Part shown: piece by piece, positions 1 to 11,098 of the stretch
Numbering within the stretch: the stretch's first letter is position 1
How the letters are laid out: each line of letters starts with the position of its first letter
Source of the DNA: Lepidostoma basale
Taxonomy: Eukaryota; Arthropoda; Insecta; Trichoptera; Lepidostomatidae
Assembly: GCA_022606425.2 (NCBI GenBank)
Contig: JAHDVF020000240.1
Location: 372,001 to 436,000 of the forward strand
Direction: 5' to 3'
DNA: 64,000 nt
Program-made: the position numbers and the translations under genes
The notes under the pieces: model-generated
Database searches by the model: none
Seen by the model: only the letters and a program-made list of their open reading frames with translations
Told to the model about the DNA's origin: nothing

Positions 1-345
1 TCTATAACAAATTATTTAAAATACAATGATATAAAATAAAATAACAAACAAAAATAATTTTACACATATCATTCTTTTAGATGGTGCACTTGTCGTCAGC
101 TGGACAATCCGGACACTTGTGATTATTTAATTTTTATTCCACGTTATCCACTGTTTTTTTATTATTAACTGTATTAAGGCAAAACAATTCAACACCAGCA
201 AAAATTTTTAAATATTATTTAAAGAATTTATTCAAATTGTTTTTGTAACACATGAAAAATTTATTTATACAGCTGTCAACATTATTTTTATAAACGAAAA
301 AACTTGTATAATTTTAACATCAAAACAGTGAAAACATTTTTATAC
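1..345 (-). repeat. SG element, 5' part (cut by window edge)
   Basis: Aligns by eye with 16830-17335: the same AT-rich start, a TTCCACG-TATCCAC motif and a block around 180-340. It is read on the minus strand. The GETA-like 3' tail lies outside the window. Non-coding. Confidence 0.7.
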
Positions 346-409
346 AATAAAATAATTGCGACACTGTTTAATTGATAAGTAGTTTTTAATTATTGCTTTA
401 GTGATAATT

Positions 410-659
410 TTTTTTTTTTTTTTATGTACACAACAGGTCGTTTGGACCCAATTACTGTATACAATTTTTTTATTTTTTAGCTATTATATTGATTCTCGTG
501 ACATGTGATAGGTAGCCAATCTATCGCCATTTTATTGTCACGTGAATTCTACACCAGACCAAAGACAGTGTGACAATCACACTGCCATCGCCGGGAATCG
601 AACCCAGGACCTTCGGCATGGAAGTCAGAGCTCGTAACCACTCTGCCACGAAGGTCGTC
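410..659 (-). mobile_element. tRNA-derived SINE, A-tail type
   Basis: On the minus strand it starts with a tRNA-like head: A box GTGGCAGAGTGG and B box GGTTCGATTCC. A conserved body follows (CACACTGTCTTTGGTCTGG, GGCGATAGATTGGCTACC) and then a tail GGGTC-(N)-GACCTGTTGTGTACATAAA ending in poly-A. Near-identical to 55181-55441. The head is pol III promoter-like, as in Ser/Leu tRNA. Confidence 0.9.
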
Positions 660-838
660 AATACTTATTTATACTTACTACTATACAATACTTATTTATT
701 AATACTTATTAACTATACAATACTTATTTATTAATACTTACTTATTAATTACTTATTACTTACTACTATACAATACTTATTTATTAATACTTACTTATTA
801 ATACTTATTAATAAGTCAATACTTATTAATACTTACTT
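660..838. repeat. AT-rich tandem repeat
   Basis: Imperfect units of TACTTATTTATTAATACTTA separated by ACTACTATACAA repeat several times directly beside the SINE 5' end. No coding potential. Confidence 0.8.
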
Positions 839-1300
839 AAAAGATAAAACTTTACGATTACATAATCTTTAATAAAATAATTATAATTGATATGAAAGAT
901 CTCATTGTTATCTTAATTCATCTTGAATTAAAACAGTTACAAATATGATTTGATACTCGCCGTGCGATTTTGATTATCTTAAGACGGCATCCGGTCCCAT
1001 CTTCGGTAACAACAAACGTTATCAAAGGCCATACTGAAATAGTCGCAATTACTTCCGGGAAGATTTTTATTGCGGCTGAACGTGGGACCCTCTCCCGGGC
1101 TAGTGCCAGTAGCTGACGCCCGTAAAACCTCCAAGACATGAACTGTGTTATTGTTGGAACCATGGGAATACTCTCTCGGCTCTTTTTTAATCTTTCTTTG
1201 AACCTTATTAGTTCTCACATGAAAATGCAATATCAAACAATACGTAACCATATTATAAACTCTACTAATTTTTACCTATTGTACCATGAAATTGAACAGG
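839..1300. other. Unassigned single-copy stretch
   Basis: Richer in GC than its surroundings. Two overlapping minus-strand frames (918-1163, 979-1251) have no recognisable domain. No match to other parts of the window was seen. Confidence 0.4.
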
Positions 1301-1302
1301 AT

Positions 1303-2585
1303 AAACTAACTAACTAACTAACCATCACGCCGTCTCCCCGAAGGGGTAGGCAGAAAGAATGGACTGCCACACTTTTCTTTCCTAACATATTTCTCTCGGT
1401 TCCTCAACATTCATACATCGTGTCATGCACGCGCGTCGATTTTTCAATTTCAATTTCAATTTATTTATTTTTTAAATCATAAACATTACAGTATATAATC
1501 AAAGCGCTTATGACTATACAGGTAGGATACAAAAACAACAAAAAAACTATTTTGAACAGTAAATACAATTATGAAATTTAAAAATAGACAAAAACACAAA
1601 AAAAACACGATATAATTAAAAATTAAGACCACTTTAGAAACAATAAGAAGAACAACTCATTATATAAGAGATAGGTGTTTTCTGAGGGTAGCCTCACTAT
1701 CGTGGAAGATGTCCACATTCGAAGAGATGCAGTTTAATAGGATTGTTGTCCTGCCCACGGGCATTACCTTAGGTAGATTGGTTCTACACAGTGGCAGGTG
1801 AAATAATCTATGTTGCCTTTGTCGCAGATAATTGTCGGGGACAAACAATGTCAAGTCATTCAAAATATCAGAGTTATGTATTCGACCACGAATCAGTTGA
1901 AAAAAGTGAACACCCAGGTGGATAGTTCGTCTAATTTCCAATGATTGGTAGTCCAGCATACCCAGCAACAAATTAGTTGGGTACAGCCAGGGGTAGTAAC
2001 CGTTCTCTTTAAGGTACAGAAATCGTAAGAATTTTTTCTGTACCTTCTCTGACTCCTCACATGGCCGACATTCAATATTTGATTTATTTGATCGTGCCAC
2101 GTTTTCCTCGGTCTTCCCCTACTTCTGGTTCCATTTACATCATAAACATTAAATTTTTTTACCATTCTTTCTTCATTCATTCTTTCCATATGCCCAAACC
2201 ATCTTAATGATCCTTTCATTATTTTGTTCATGACACCATCATTCGCACCGCATTCACTTCTTATATTTTCATTCGACACTCTATCATACACAGAGTATCC
2301 ACACATTCGTCTAAGAGATCTCATTTCTACTGCATTTATTCTACTTTCATCCTTCTTTTGCCAGTTCCATGCTTCACTTCCATACATAAGGGTCGGTAGA
2401 AGAACACCATTGTGCACTGTTATTATAGCTTTTTTGGATAAGCTTTTGTTAGCGATGACAACTTCAAGTCCATCATTTATTCTGTTGCCTGCCTTAAACG
2501 TTCTTTCAAAATTCTTCTCCATTCTCCCATCCTTTGTTGATAGATTACGACTCCTTACACTCATCACAACCCCCAAGTGCAGAAA
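1303..2585 (-). mobile_element. GETA LINE, truncated, split by a YYPWL LINE
   Basis: The minus-strand tail is (TTAG)n. It is preceded by codons ending SAYPFGETA at ~1320-1345, then the CMNVEE, RGRPRKTWHDQINQ, WFGHMERM, RRMCGYSVYDRV and YGSEAWNWQKKDESRINAVEMRSL regions up to ~2580. This is the post-RT C-terminal part of a non-LTR retrotransposon. The copy is interrupted at 1440-2045 and is 5'-truncated. Its direct role is dead; it is a molecular fossil. Confidence 0.85.
1440..2045 (-). mobile_element. YYPWL LINE, truncated, nested in GETA LINE
   Basis: The minus strand encodes VQKKFLRFLYLKENGYYPWL through VPDNYLRQRQHRLFHLP and VMPVGRTTILL to a stop. A 3' UTR and a (TTGAAA)n tail at 1440-1460 follow. 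It is the C-terminal end of a Jockey/CR1-like RT polyprotein. The host GETA sequence resumes exactly at CTCTGACTCC (2046). No clear target duplication was seen. Confidence 0.85.
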
Positions 2586-3212
2586 CCAAGCTCTTATGCA
2601 TGAGCAAGTATGTGCTATTTTGGTTTATGCAAAAAACACGGAGATGTGATATTAGCATCGTCGTGAAATTTTTATACAAATATTTAATGAATAAATATAT
2701 ACCTGTATAATATGATATGCGCACACGCCCTTACACAACTACCGAATTAATCAGCACGCTTCTGTTAAATGTAACACTGAATCAGAATACATGTCAAATT
2801 AACGGGATTTAAAATAAAGATCAAATCGCGTGTATAGTATATGGTTATGAACTCTTGGTACCCACGAATGATCCAACATTTAAATTAATCGATTTAAATC
2901 GATTTCGTATCCAAGTGCTAACCAAACCATTAAAAATACGCTCCGGTGTTATTTTAAATTGATATTTTAGAGGATAAGTAAAATTTTATATATCTCAATA
3001 TGCGGGGAATTCCGGTACAACGGTACTTTCCGAAAGGGGTGATTCAACTCTCTGATATTTAATCACCACAGTTAATCGATGATTCCAAATTCAATTAAGA
3101 TAAACAGAAGTTTAATAAAATAAAATCAATAATATTTTTTTATATCTCTTCTATATTGGCTATCACTTTATGTTATGGACATTACGTGTTAATGGTAATT
3201 AACAATCTTTTG
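2586..3212. other. No recognisable feature
   Basis: AT-rich, with no long frame, no repeat shared with the rest of the window and no RNA motif that I can see. Confidence 0.4.
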
Positions 3213-3346
3213 AAATACAATGGTGTTCTTGTACCGACCCTTATTTATGGAAGCGAAGCTTAGAATTCGCACAATAAGGATGAAAGTAGAATAAATGCGG
3301 TGGAAATGAGACCTCTTAGACGAATGTGTTTTCTGTGTATTATTAT

Positions 3347-3904
3347 TTATTTTTTTCACCATTAATATGTTCACCTGTAAATAGTTACTAACGGTTCTTT
3401 TAATTAACTTTAATTGGGTACCTTACTCAACTCCAGCCAAAGCTTCAAAGTTATATCAAAGAAATTTTTCAAATTGAACAAATACACCTAAATGTTCGAA
3501 TAATCGTGAAAATTTCAGTTGATATATTTTTGTAACACCTGACGATGTCAACATAGGTTGACGAAACAGCTGTCGCGAAAAATAAAAATAAAATTGTGAT
3601 TCATAAAAACATAGTTTTATAATTTAACTGTTAATAATTTTGAAGAGACAACAGACAGCAGCTACAAATCAACCAAAAATTAAGACGTACACAGACACTG
3701 GACGAGGAACTGTGACAGATATCACTTACCGAATCCACGAACTAAGACAGGATAAACAAGGATATTGAACAATTGCCTGACACTTTACAATGAACTACCA
3801 AAAGACACAAGGAGTCTCACTACAAATCAATTTAAAATATACCTGAAACATTATATAGTTACAAGTAAGATCTAAAAATGTATCCAAAAAATAAATTAAA
3901 ATAA
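3347..3904 (+). mobile_element. Composite insertion: HHR repeat plus LINE end
   Basis: It contains an alpha-type hammerhead motif (3538-3574) and its arm (AGCTGTCGCGAAAAATAAAA...TTTAACTG). At ~3768-3880 lies a LINE C-terminal frame reading YNELPKDTRSLTTNQFKIYL followed by a stop. The LPxxxRSLxxxxFKxxLK pattern is common at the C-end of CR1/Jockey-type polyproteins. Confidence 0.6.
3538..3574 (+). ncRNA. Hammerhead ribozyme motif, alpha family
   Basis: Core CTGACGA (3539-3545), one extra T, stem II GTCAAC-ATAG-GTTGAC (six perfect pairs), GAAAC, palindromic stem III ACAGCTGT, then GTC with predicted cleavage after 3574. A T-run upstream can pair with the A-run downstream as stem I. Best alpha copy; activity untested. 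Confidence 0.75.
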
Positions 3905-4274
3905 ATATAAATATAAGAAGTGAATGCGGTGCGAATGATAGTGTCATGAACAAAATAATGAAAGGATCATTAAGATGGTTTGGACATATGGAAAGAATTA
4001 ATGAAGAAAGAATGGTAAAAAAGTATATGTCAATTATGTAAATGGAACCAGAAATAGAGGAAGACCGAGGAAAACGTGGCACGATCAAGTAAATCAAATA
4101 TTGAATGTCGGGAGCCATGTGAGGAGTCAGAGAAATCGACGCGCGTGCATGACACGATGTATGAATGTTGAGGAATCGAGAGAAATATGTCAGGAAAGAA
4201 AATTGTGGCAGTCCATTCTTTCTGCCTACCCCTTCGGGGAGACGGCGTGATGGTTAGGTAGTTAGTTAGTTAAA

Positions 4275-4962
4275 TATAAATAAATAAAATAATAAAAAAG
4301 TATCATATAGTGTTGCGACCAAAACAATGGACTATTTAATAATATTAAGTTTAGTTAATTATGTTTTCTATAATCTTCGACCGCAAGGGTCGACGAAAAA
4401 ACATTTTATATTCTTAATGACATAATGTATCGTCTTCTTGCATAATGCATTCCTGGAAATATTCTACCATTCTGATAAATAAATTATTCTACGGGTATAC
4501 CACTTAAAACGGGTCGAATTCGTTTTTTTATTGGATCACCGTTGATCCTTTACCGTTAAAGGATTTTGAATAATAATAAAGGATAACGGAAATAGCTGAA
4601 ATGTTTTATGATACCTGGAAAATATTACCACTTATTTAGGAGGAAGAAATGAACGAGTATGGTTGAAGCGATGCTGTGATTTCCCAGTAAGTGACCCAGA
4701 TAATATCATGCGTCAGTCCAGGGAAGAAATTCCGAAATGATCAAGAGAAAGTGTGTAGCAAGAATCTTCCGATTAATCATCGTCTAATGTGCTATTAGTC
4801 ACAATTATCTGGCCTACAAACACTGTTTAACATACATTGCTTTGCATATGCATAAAGATTTTTATTTATTTCTTCTATATTCGCCATAACTTTGTGTTGC
4901 GGATTAATTAAACAATGTTTATTTTTTTTTTACTTTGTAAACAACACTAACTTTATTTCAAA
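4275..4962. other. No recognisable feature
   Basis: Holds a short match (about 4308-4345, GACCAAAACAATGGACTA) to the outer arms of alpha HHR repeats. Otherwise nothing seen. Confidence 0.4.
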
Positions 4963-4965
4963 AAA

Positions 4966-5290
4966 TACTAACTAAAACTAACTTACCATCACGCCGTCTC
5001 CCCGGAGGGGTAGGCAGAAAGAATGGAACGCCACACTGTTCTGTCCTGACATACGTCTCTCGCTTCCTCTATATTCATACATCTTGTCGCACGTCGATTT
5101 TTCCGACTCCTCACGTGACCGACATTCAATATTTGATTGATTTGATCGTGCCACGTTTTCCTCTGCCTTCCTCTATTTCTAGCTCCGTTCACGCCGTTTA
5201 CATATACCTTCTTTACCATTCTGTCTTCACTCATTGATTCCATGTGTCCAAACCATCTTAATGACCCTTTCCTTATTTTGTTTGTTCATA
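4966..5290 (-). mobile_element. GETA LINE 3' fragment
   Basis: The minus strand reads MESMSEDRMVKKVYVNGVNG, RGRQRKTWHDQINQILNVG and YPSGETA, then the (TTAG)n-like tail at 4966-4988. Frame breaks occur near the R-rich segment. It abuts the HHR palindrome on its right. Confidence 0.85.
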
Positions 5291-5299
5291 ACACTTTCA

Positions 5300-5520
5300 T
5301 TATTAAAAAATTACAATTACTAAATAAACATGTTTCGGACACAGAAGCCCTTCATCAGGGATATAAATATATATATTTTTTATTGTTCATGAATGTGGTC
5401 AGTTTTGACAGATATCTGTAAAATCTGACCACATGCATGATTTTTTTTTTTTAATATTATAATATAATATTTATAACACTGATGAAGGGCTTTGAAAATG
5501 TTTTATTTTAATTTTTGCTT
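5300..5520. repeat. HHR palindrome, beta family
   Basis: Two hammerhead motifs face outward: minus at 5327-5358 and plus at 5479-5503. Between them is a second inverted repeat (ATGTGGTCAGTTTTGACAG against CTGACCACATGCATG). The plus motif has lost the 3' strand of stem II, so only the minus one looks foldable. Confidence 0.75.
5327..5358 (-). ncRNA. Hammerhead ribozyme motif, beta family
   Basis: The minus strand reads CTGATGA, extra A, stem II GGGC-TTCTGT-GTCC (one G-U pair), GAAAC, palindrome ACATGT, then T as the cleavage residue. Fits a type-I hammerhead with a minimal stem III. Confidence 0.7.
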
Positions 5521-5605
5521 ATTGCGAAAGTTGATATTATGTACAAAGTAAAGAATAGAAACATTGTTCAATTTTTATTTATCACTAAATAGTAAATATT
5601 TATCA

Positions 5606-5832
5606 CTTAATGGAACCATAAATAGAGGAAGACCGAGCAAAAGGTGACACGATCAAATAAATCAAATATTGAATGTCGGCCATGTGAGGAGTCAGAGAAA
5701 TCGACGCGCGTGCATGACACGATGTATGAATGTTAAGGAAGTGAGAGAAATATGTCAGGAAAAAAAAGTGTGGCAGTCCATTCTTTCTGCCTACCCCTTC
5801 GGGGAGAGTGCGTGATGGTTAGTTAGTTAGTC
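5606..5832 (+). mobile_element. GETA LINE 3' fragment
   Basis: Begins in the GTINRGRPSK region. It passes through the HDTMYEC/CMNVKEVREICQ region to the CCCCTTCGGGG hairpin and a (TTAG)n tail. Several frame breaks. Confidence 0.8.
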
Positions 5833-5927
5833 TAAATAGTAAATATGTACTATATATTTTTAATTGATTATACATCTTTCTTCCACCAGTTTCTACACCT
5901 CGCTGCTTATTTTTTTTATCTTTATAA

Positions 5928-6225
5928 TCAAATGTTAAATTAAATATTTACACAAACATGTTTCGGTATATACAAGCCCTTCATCAGTGTAGTTAAATAT
6001 TGTATAACACATATAAAATAAATATATAAACAATTTTTTTATGATTATTGTCAGTTTTGACAGAAGTGAAAACATCTTAATTTTAACATCAGATGTTCTG
6101 TCAAAACTGACCATATTCATGAAAAATCTGTTAAAATATTTAGTTTATATATACAATATTTAACTATACTAATGCAGGTCTTGTGTGCCCTGAACATATT
6201 TGTGTATATGTTTAATTTTTAATTT
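5928..6225. repeat. HHR palindrome, beta family
   Basis: Minus motif 5955-5987 (CTGATGA, A, GGG...CC, GAAAC, ACATGT, T). Degenerate plus motif ~6169-6200 (CTAATGC, GAACATATT). The inner inverted repeat GTCAGTTTTGACAGA against TCTGTCAAAACTGAC resembles that of 5300-5520. Confidence 0.7.
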
Positions 6226-6229
6226 AATT

Positions 6230-6775
6230 TTATAATTTATATAAAGTGTTGTACCAAATAAAAAGTATTATACAATTATGAATCCGCAACACAAAGTAAT
6301 GGTGAATATAGAAGATGTTTTATAATAATTTCACAAATCCCTGAAATAATTCATCGTGCACGGTTTTGAGGTTACCACGGCGGCATGTTTTCTTATTTTC
6401 CGAGTATGGGTTAATGCTCTTGGGCCGATCTTCGCCCACTCTAACTCCCGCGGACCGTGAATAATGTGCCTCCTAATTATTGCTATCATTATGCGGATTT
6501 TTTCCTCAAGATCTCCCACGAACTAACTGTGAAAACTTCCGCTGGAAATATGGGTTTCCCGCCAACCGCTCGCTTGCCTGCTGCCAACGGAATCAAAGTA
6601 TAATGATAAATTTATATATCATCTATTCAGTGGTCCATATTTATAAAGTTTTATATTTCAGCATCCATAAAAACTATTTATAAATAATTACCTCGATTAG
6701 CTACGGTTAGTAACTTTTTTATTATTATTATATTTTATTACGTTGACCTTTGTTGCTGAGTGATAACAGCTATGA
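6230..6775. other. Unassigned single-copy stretch
   Basis: 6340-6600 is GC-richer, with a 62-residue minus-strand frame (6331-6519) that I do not recognise. No repeat match seen. Confidence 0.35.
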
Positions 6776-6850
6776 TTGAATTCATATGAAAATAAAAATG
6801 GTGATAGACTAGGTACCTGTCACATGTCATGAGAATTAATAGCTTAAAAA
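6776..6850 (+). mobile_element. SINE body fragment
   Basis: Matches the SINE core (GGTGATAGACTAGGTACC, CACATGTCATGAGAATTAAT). Both the tRNA head and the tail are missing. Confidence 0.65.
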
Positions 6851-7059
6851 ATGTATACACTAGTTAGATCCAAATAACGAATACAATTACATTAAAGACT
6901 AATTATTATTAATCTAATTGAAGCTGAAAACCCATATTTTACATATTTATTGTTTCTTGAACAATGATGTAAAACTCCATATTAGATGTTTTAGATGTTT
7001 TATTATATTTTATGGGAATGACATGTTTCGCCCTTCTAAGGCATTATCAAATGTTTCAT

Positions 7060-7982
7060 TTATTTCATTTATTTATTTATTTTAAACATATCTAAAGCAT
7101 AACAGAATTTTTTTCCAATACACTAAAGATACAAGTTAAAGATACACAATAATAAGTAATACATAATAGATTAATAAAAAGAGCGAGAAACATAAGATGC
7201 ATGACAAATTAATAAAATAAATATACCATACAATTATAATAAAGATAGTACTTCCCTCAGATGAGCCAAACTATCACAAAATATGTCAAACTCCGAGGTG
7301 ATACGATTAAGCAAAGATAATGCTCTACCTACCGGCATAACCATTGGCAGGTTGGTTCTGCATCGTGGGAGATAAAACAATCTATGGCCCCTTTGTCGAA
7401 GATAATTATCAGGGACGAACAGACCTACATCACTCAGGATTTCTGAGTTGTGTATACAACCGCCTATCAGTCGAAAGAAATGGACACCCAAGTGAATGTC
7501 TCGTCTCCTTTCGAGTGACTGGTAGCCTAGCATCCCTAGCAAGAAATCAGTTGGAAAGAGCCACGGGTAATATCCATACTCCCTAAGATAGAGGTATCGC
7601 AGAAATTTTTTCTGCACCCTCTCCACCATCAGGGAATATCGAACCTCATGCGGCGCCCAGATAATGGAACTAAACTCCAACCGACTTCTCACCAGAGAGT
7701 TATACAGCAGCTTCAGCACCTGAATATTACGAAAGATCTTGGCGTTCCTAATGACAAAACCAAGCATTTTGAGGGAGCTATTACATAGTGAAGTTATGTG
7801 AAGACTAAACGACAAGCGAGCATCGAACAACACCCCTAGATCCATGGACGTCGACGCTCTTTCGAGCTGGGCTTCATTCATTAGATATCTGAAGTAAATT
7901 GTTTTAGTTGCTCGTGTAAACGACATTACAAAACACTTGGAGATGTTGAAGAACAATTTATTATGTTTACTCCATTGCATGT
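7060..7982 (-). mobile_element. YYPWL LINE, longest copy
   Basis: An intact 251-residue minus frame (7234-7989) covers the end of the RT palm/thumb (LFFNISKCFVMSFTRATK), then VRSRLEFSSIIWAPHEVRYS, YYPWLFPTDFLLG and VPDNYLRQRGHRLFYLPRC. It ends in LREVLSLL-stop. The YADD motif is upstream and missing. The pattern fits Jockey/CR1-type non-LTR elements. Confidence 0.85.
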
Positions 7983-8678
7983 AATTCAATTCAATTTATT
8001 CAAAAAAAATATATATGTAAACATTACAGAATAATATCAATTATAAATCGTTTATAATCACAATATAAAAAATAATAATAACAATTTAAAAAAATATATA
8101 TATATGTAATATTATAAGAAAACAAACAGTAGATAATTAAAAAACAATATTTGAGAACAATTTAGTAAAAATAAATATTGTTGTACAATAAGAAGAGAAG
8201 TAAATAACAAGTTAATACATATGAGATAGATGCTTTCTGAGGGTAACCTCATTATGAAAAATGTCCACATCCGAAGAGATGCGGTTGAATAGGATTATTG
8301 CCCTGCCCACGGGCATTTCCTTAGGTAGATTGATTCTACACAGTGGCAGGTGAAATAATCAATGTTGCCTTTGTCGCAGATAATTGTCGGGGACAAACAA
8401 AGTCAAGTCATTCAAAATATATGTATTCGACCACGAATCAGTTGAAAAAAATATACACCCAGGTGGATAGTTCGTCGAATTTCCAATGATTGGTAGTCCA
8501 GCATACCCAGCAAGAAATCAGTTGGGTACAGCCAGGGGTAGTAACCGTTTTCTTTGAGGTACAGACATCGTAATAACTTTTCCTGTACCTTCTCGATTAA
8601 CAGACAATATTTTGTTTCATGCGGTGCCCACACCAGTGTACTAAATTCCAACCGACTTCTTACCAAGGATTTGTATCA
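7983..8678 (-). mobile_element. YYPWL LINE, second copy in tandem
   Basis: The 3' tail (GAATTGAATTAC on the minus strand, 7983-7995) abuts the 5' end of the previous copy. It encodes SLVRSRLEFSTLVWAPHETK, YYPWLYPTDFLLG and FFQLIRGRIH. A small deletion near 8420 and later frame breaks disrupt it. Confidence 0.8.
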
Positions 8679-9107
8679 TTGTAATGTATCATTTGATAAT
8701 GCCTTAGAAGAGCGAAACACGTCATTCCCATAAAATATAATAAAACTTCTAGAAAACTGACGTTTTCATTCGTATTAACCACATTTTACATATTTCATAT
8801 CCAAATTAAAACCCAACTTGTATATTTGTTTTATCATACTTTCTAACCGATTGCGGATATCAGATGCAGCGTTCATATTCAGATGTTTAGATTTAAAACA
8901 CGTCTTATTGCGCCCTAAAGATGATTATGATTACATAACATAAACGGCGCTTTAAAAGTTGAAATATTTGTAAGAGTTAAATAGATACATCATCAATAGA
9001 TCATATTTTTACATACATATTTATACATACATCAATAGATCATATTTTTTTATAGTGATATTAGAATCAACAGTTATGTATTTTGTTATATTTATACTAG
9101 TTTTAAT

Positions 9108-9388
9108 TCTTCTTCTTCTTCCTATTGTCTGTCTTGACTGTTGAGGTCGGCTCTTCTCTATCTCAGGCTGTACTTCTTACGTTTCTGAGTATCGCCTTCA
9201 CTCAAGCCATTTCTCTACAAGACGCTATTACACTGAATCATCCACGTGTTCCTAGGTTTTCCTCTGGAAGGTTGACGAGGAAGATTCACAGACAAAGCTC
9301 TATTTACTATGTGGTTTGGTGGTCTCCGTTTTATATGCCCGTACCATCTCATCTGCCTTTCTTCAAGCGTACTATTATATTAGTTTAA
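9108..9388 (-). mobile_element. GAA-tail LINE C-terminal fragment
   Basis: The minus strand reads QMRWYGHIKRRPPNHI, PSRGKPRNTWM and then a run to a (GAA)n tail at 9108-9121. This is the post-RT C-terminus of a non-LTR element with stops. Just upstream, 8985-9050 holds a 30-bp direct repeat (CATCAATAGATCATATTTTT). Confidence 0.65.
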
Positions 9389-9477
9389 AGTAGTTTTAAT
9401 TCTTATCTAATAATCAAATACACTGTGATACGTACAAGGTCAGGAGTAACAGAAGTCGTCGAAAGGGTAACTAAACT

Positions 9478-9665
9478 CTAATAATCATTTGCGGGATTTG
9501 GCCAGACTGATGACGAAAGATGGACCAGAAGGGATGTAGAAGGAGACCCCTCACCCGATGGTCTGATGACATAAGAAAAATTTCTGGTCACTTGATCAGA
9601 AAGCACAAGATAGAAGTGCGTGAAGAAGTATAGGGGAGGCCTATGTTCAGCAGTGGATGACATCG
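9478..9665 (+). mobile_element. LINE C-terminal fragment (EAYVQQW type)
   Basis: Plus-strand frames give WSDDIRKISG, AQDRSAW and GEAYVQQWMT with frame breaks. This is the usual last 60 residues of many insect LINE polyproteins. Confidence 0.7.
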
Positions 9666-9669
9666 GTTG

Positions 9670-10620
9670 TATAAGTCAGAATGTTAAAATTATATTAATT
9701 AATAGTTATCACGGATTTGCTTAGTATTTAATTAAAATCATACCTATAGATCCATGGATTATCGTTCTCAAAGGTTCATACTTAACAAATAATTTCATTT
9801 TGAATTTTAAAATTTTAGGATTGGTTTCATTTGTTTAACTCTATTAATTATATAATGACAAAACATACATAATCCTGATTATTACCCTGAATAAAAATTA
9901 AAACAGAAAACGGTTAAAATATTTCTGTAACAAATTATGAAATTCGAGTAAACAAAAAACTGGTTTGGAATCAGTGTTAGAATTTGTGAAACTTTTGGTT
10001 CTACCCCCACCTCCAAGTCTATCAATTAATAATATTTAATTTGAAATATATGTAAATTAGGTTGTACCTCAATTTGTTTAACAAAAATAGAAGTGTAATG
10101 TATATTTAAAAAAATTAATTAATTAAATAGAAGAAGGAATCGATTATGCTTTGAACATTTCACTTGTATTTATTTATGATTTCATAGCACGGAATGTATC
10201 TATTTAACTCTTACATAAAAAATAATTCAATTTTAAATTAATATGTCTGTTAATTAATTACTATTTATCACACAATATTTCAAATACATTAAAAAATATG
10301 TACTCATACCCTATGCATTATATTTATATCTATATTTTTCTTAACGTTGGTACCATGAATTCGATTTTTTTTGTACGTTTGTAATTTTATTTTAATATTT
10401 GTACACCGAAGAAAGATGAAAATTATCCAAACGTGTATGTGAAGAGTGAAGTAAAGTGTCGTGAAAATGTTTCTTTGAATTTATTCAAATGTCATTTATT
10501 TATTTTAAAAAAAAACTTTGATTAATATGTATACACACAACTGCATTAGAGAAATTTCTGTAAATGGAAAGATAATGTAAACTCAAAATAGTATTAAAAT
10601 CTGTTATATTCCTTCTCCCA
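9670..10620. other. AT-rich, no recognisable feature
   Basis: No frame, RNA motif or repeat match that I can support. Confidence 0.4.
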
Positions 10621-10624
10621 TACT

Positions 10625-10735
10625 TTCAAAGCCCAGATTGGAGGGTCGAAGCGGAGGACAGAAGGAGTTGGAGGCGAAGAATACTAGAGGCTTAGGCTCG
10701 ATATGGGCTGTAGAGCCATCGAAGAAGAAGAAGAT
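10625..10735 (+). mobile_element. LINE C-terminal fragment (ARYGL type)
   Basis: Reads EDRRSWRRRILEA, ARYGL-stop, SHRRRR and a (GAA)n tail, a different LINE C-terminus from the GETA and EAYVQQW types. Confidence 0.6.
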
Positions 10736-10799
10736 ATTCCTTCTATATTTGCCATTCCTTTGTTTTGTGGATTCGTATTTGAATAACTTTTAGAAAATA

Positions 10800-10962
10800 A
10801 AGTAATTTTATTTTTATAAAAATTGTACTTTTCACAAACATGTTTCGGGATAAAGACGCCCTTCCTCAGTGGAGAAATTTTAACTTAACACTGAGAAAGG
10901 GGATCTGTGATACATAAAAACAAAGTTTCTTAATTTAACAGTTTATAAATAATATATTGCCA
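10800..10962 (-). repeat. HHR repeat, beta family, single arm
   Basis: Minus motif 10837-10869: CTGAGGA, extra A, GGG...CCC, GAAAC, ACATGT, T. To the right lies an alpha-type arm (TGTGATACATAAAAACAAAG) without its own motif. Confidence 0.65.
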
Positions 10963-11098
10963 AAGAGGGTTTCCCAAACGTTATTTCTTTGAAAGCGAAT
11001 AAGTATCGAATCAAACATATCTATATATGAGGGTTGGCACTAGAACTCCATTATGTTCTGCCATATTTGAATAAGTGGTTATATTTCAGTGAATATAT

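Larger units (their letters stand above)
3213..4272 (+). mobile_element. GETA LINE split by an HHR-bearing insertion
   Basis: 3213-3346 encodes the YGSEA...DESRINAVEMRPLRRMC region. 3905-4272 resumes with RSECGAND through GETA and a (TTAG)n tail. Only about 18 bp of LINE is missing between the halves, so 3347-3904 is an insertion. Frameshifts and stops make it a pseudogene. Confidence 0.8.
6925..8800. repeat. HHR palindrome (gamma) interrupted by LINEs
   Basis: Left arm 6925-7050 with minus motif 7020-7050. Right arm 8693-8800 with plus motif 8693-8723. The arms are inverted copies (TTTTATTATATTTTATGGGAATGACA against its complement). Two YYPWL LINEs fill 7060-8678. The core reads TTGATAA instead of CTGATGA. 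Confidence 0.65.

Noticed and set aside
660..838. CRISPR-like array
   Set aside because: Units are imperfect AT-rich tandems with no regular spacers, in a eukaryotic repeat context.
918..1251. Two overlapping minus-strand ORFs as host genes
   Set aside because: Both are short, overlap in different frames, have no domain and no clear splice context.
1300..1320. (CTAA)n / (TTAG)n runs as telomeric repeats
   Set aside because: Insect telomeres are TTAGG. These 4-base runs are always at GETA or SG 3' ends, so they are LINE tails.
2224..2649. 141-residue plus-strand ORF
   Set aside because: It is the antisense shadow of the GETA LINE on the minus strand. The same applies to similar plus ORFs at 17649, 18188, 25405, 26990 and 28130.
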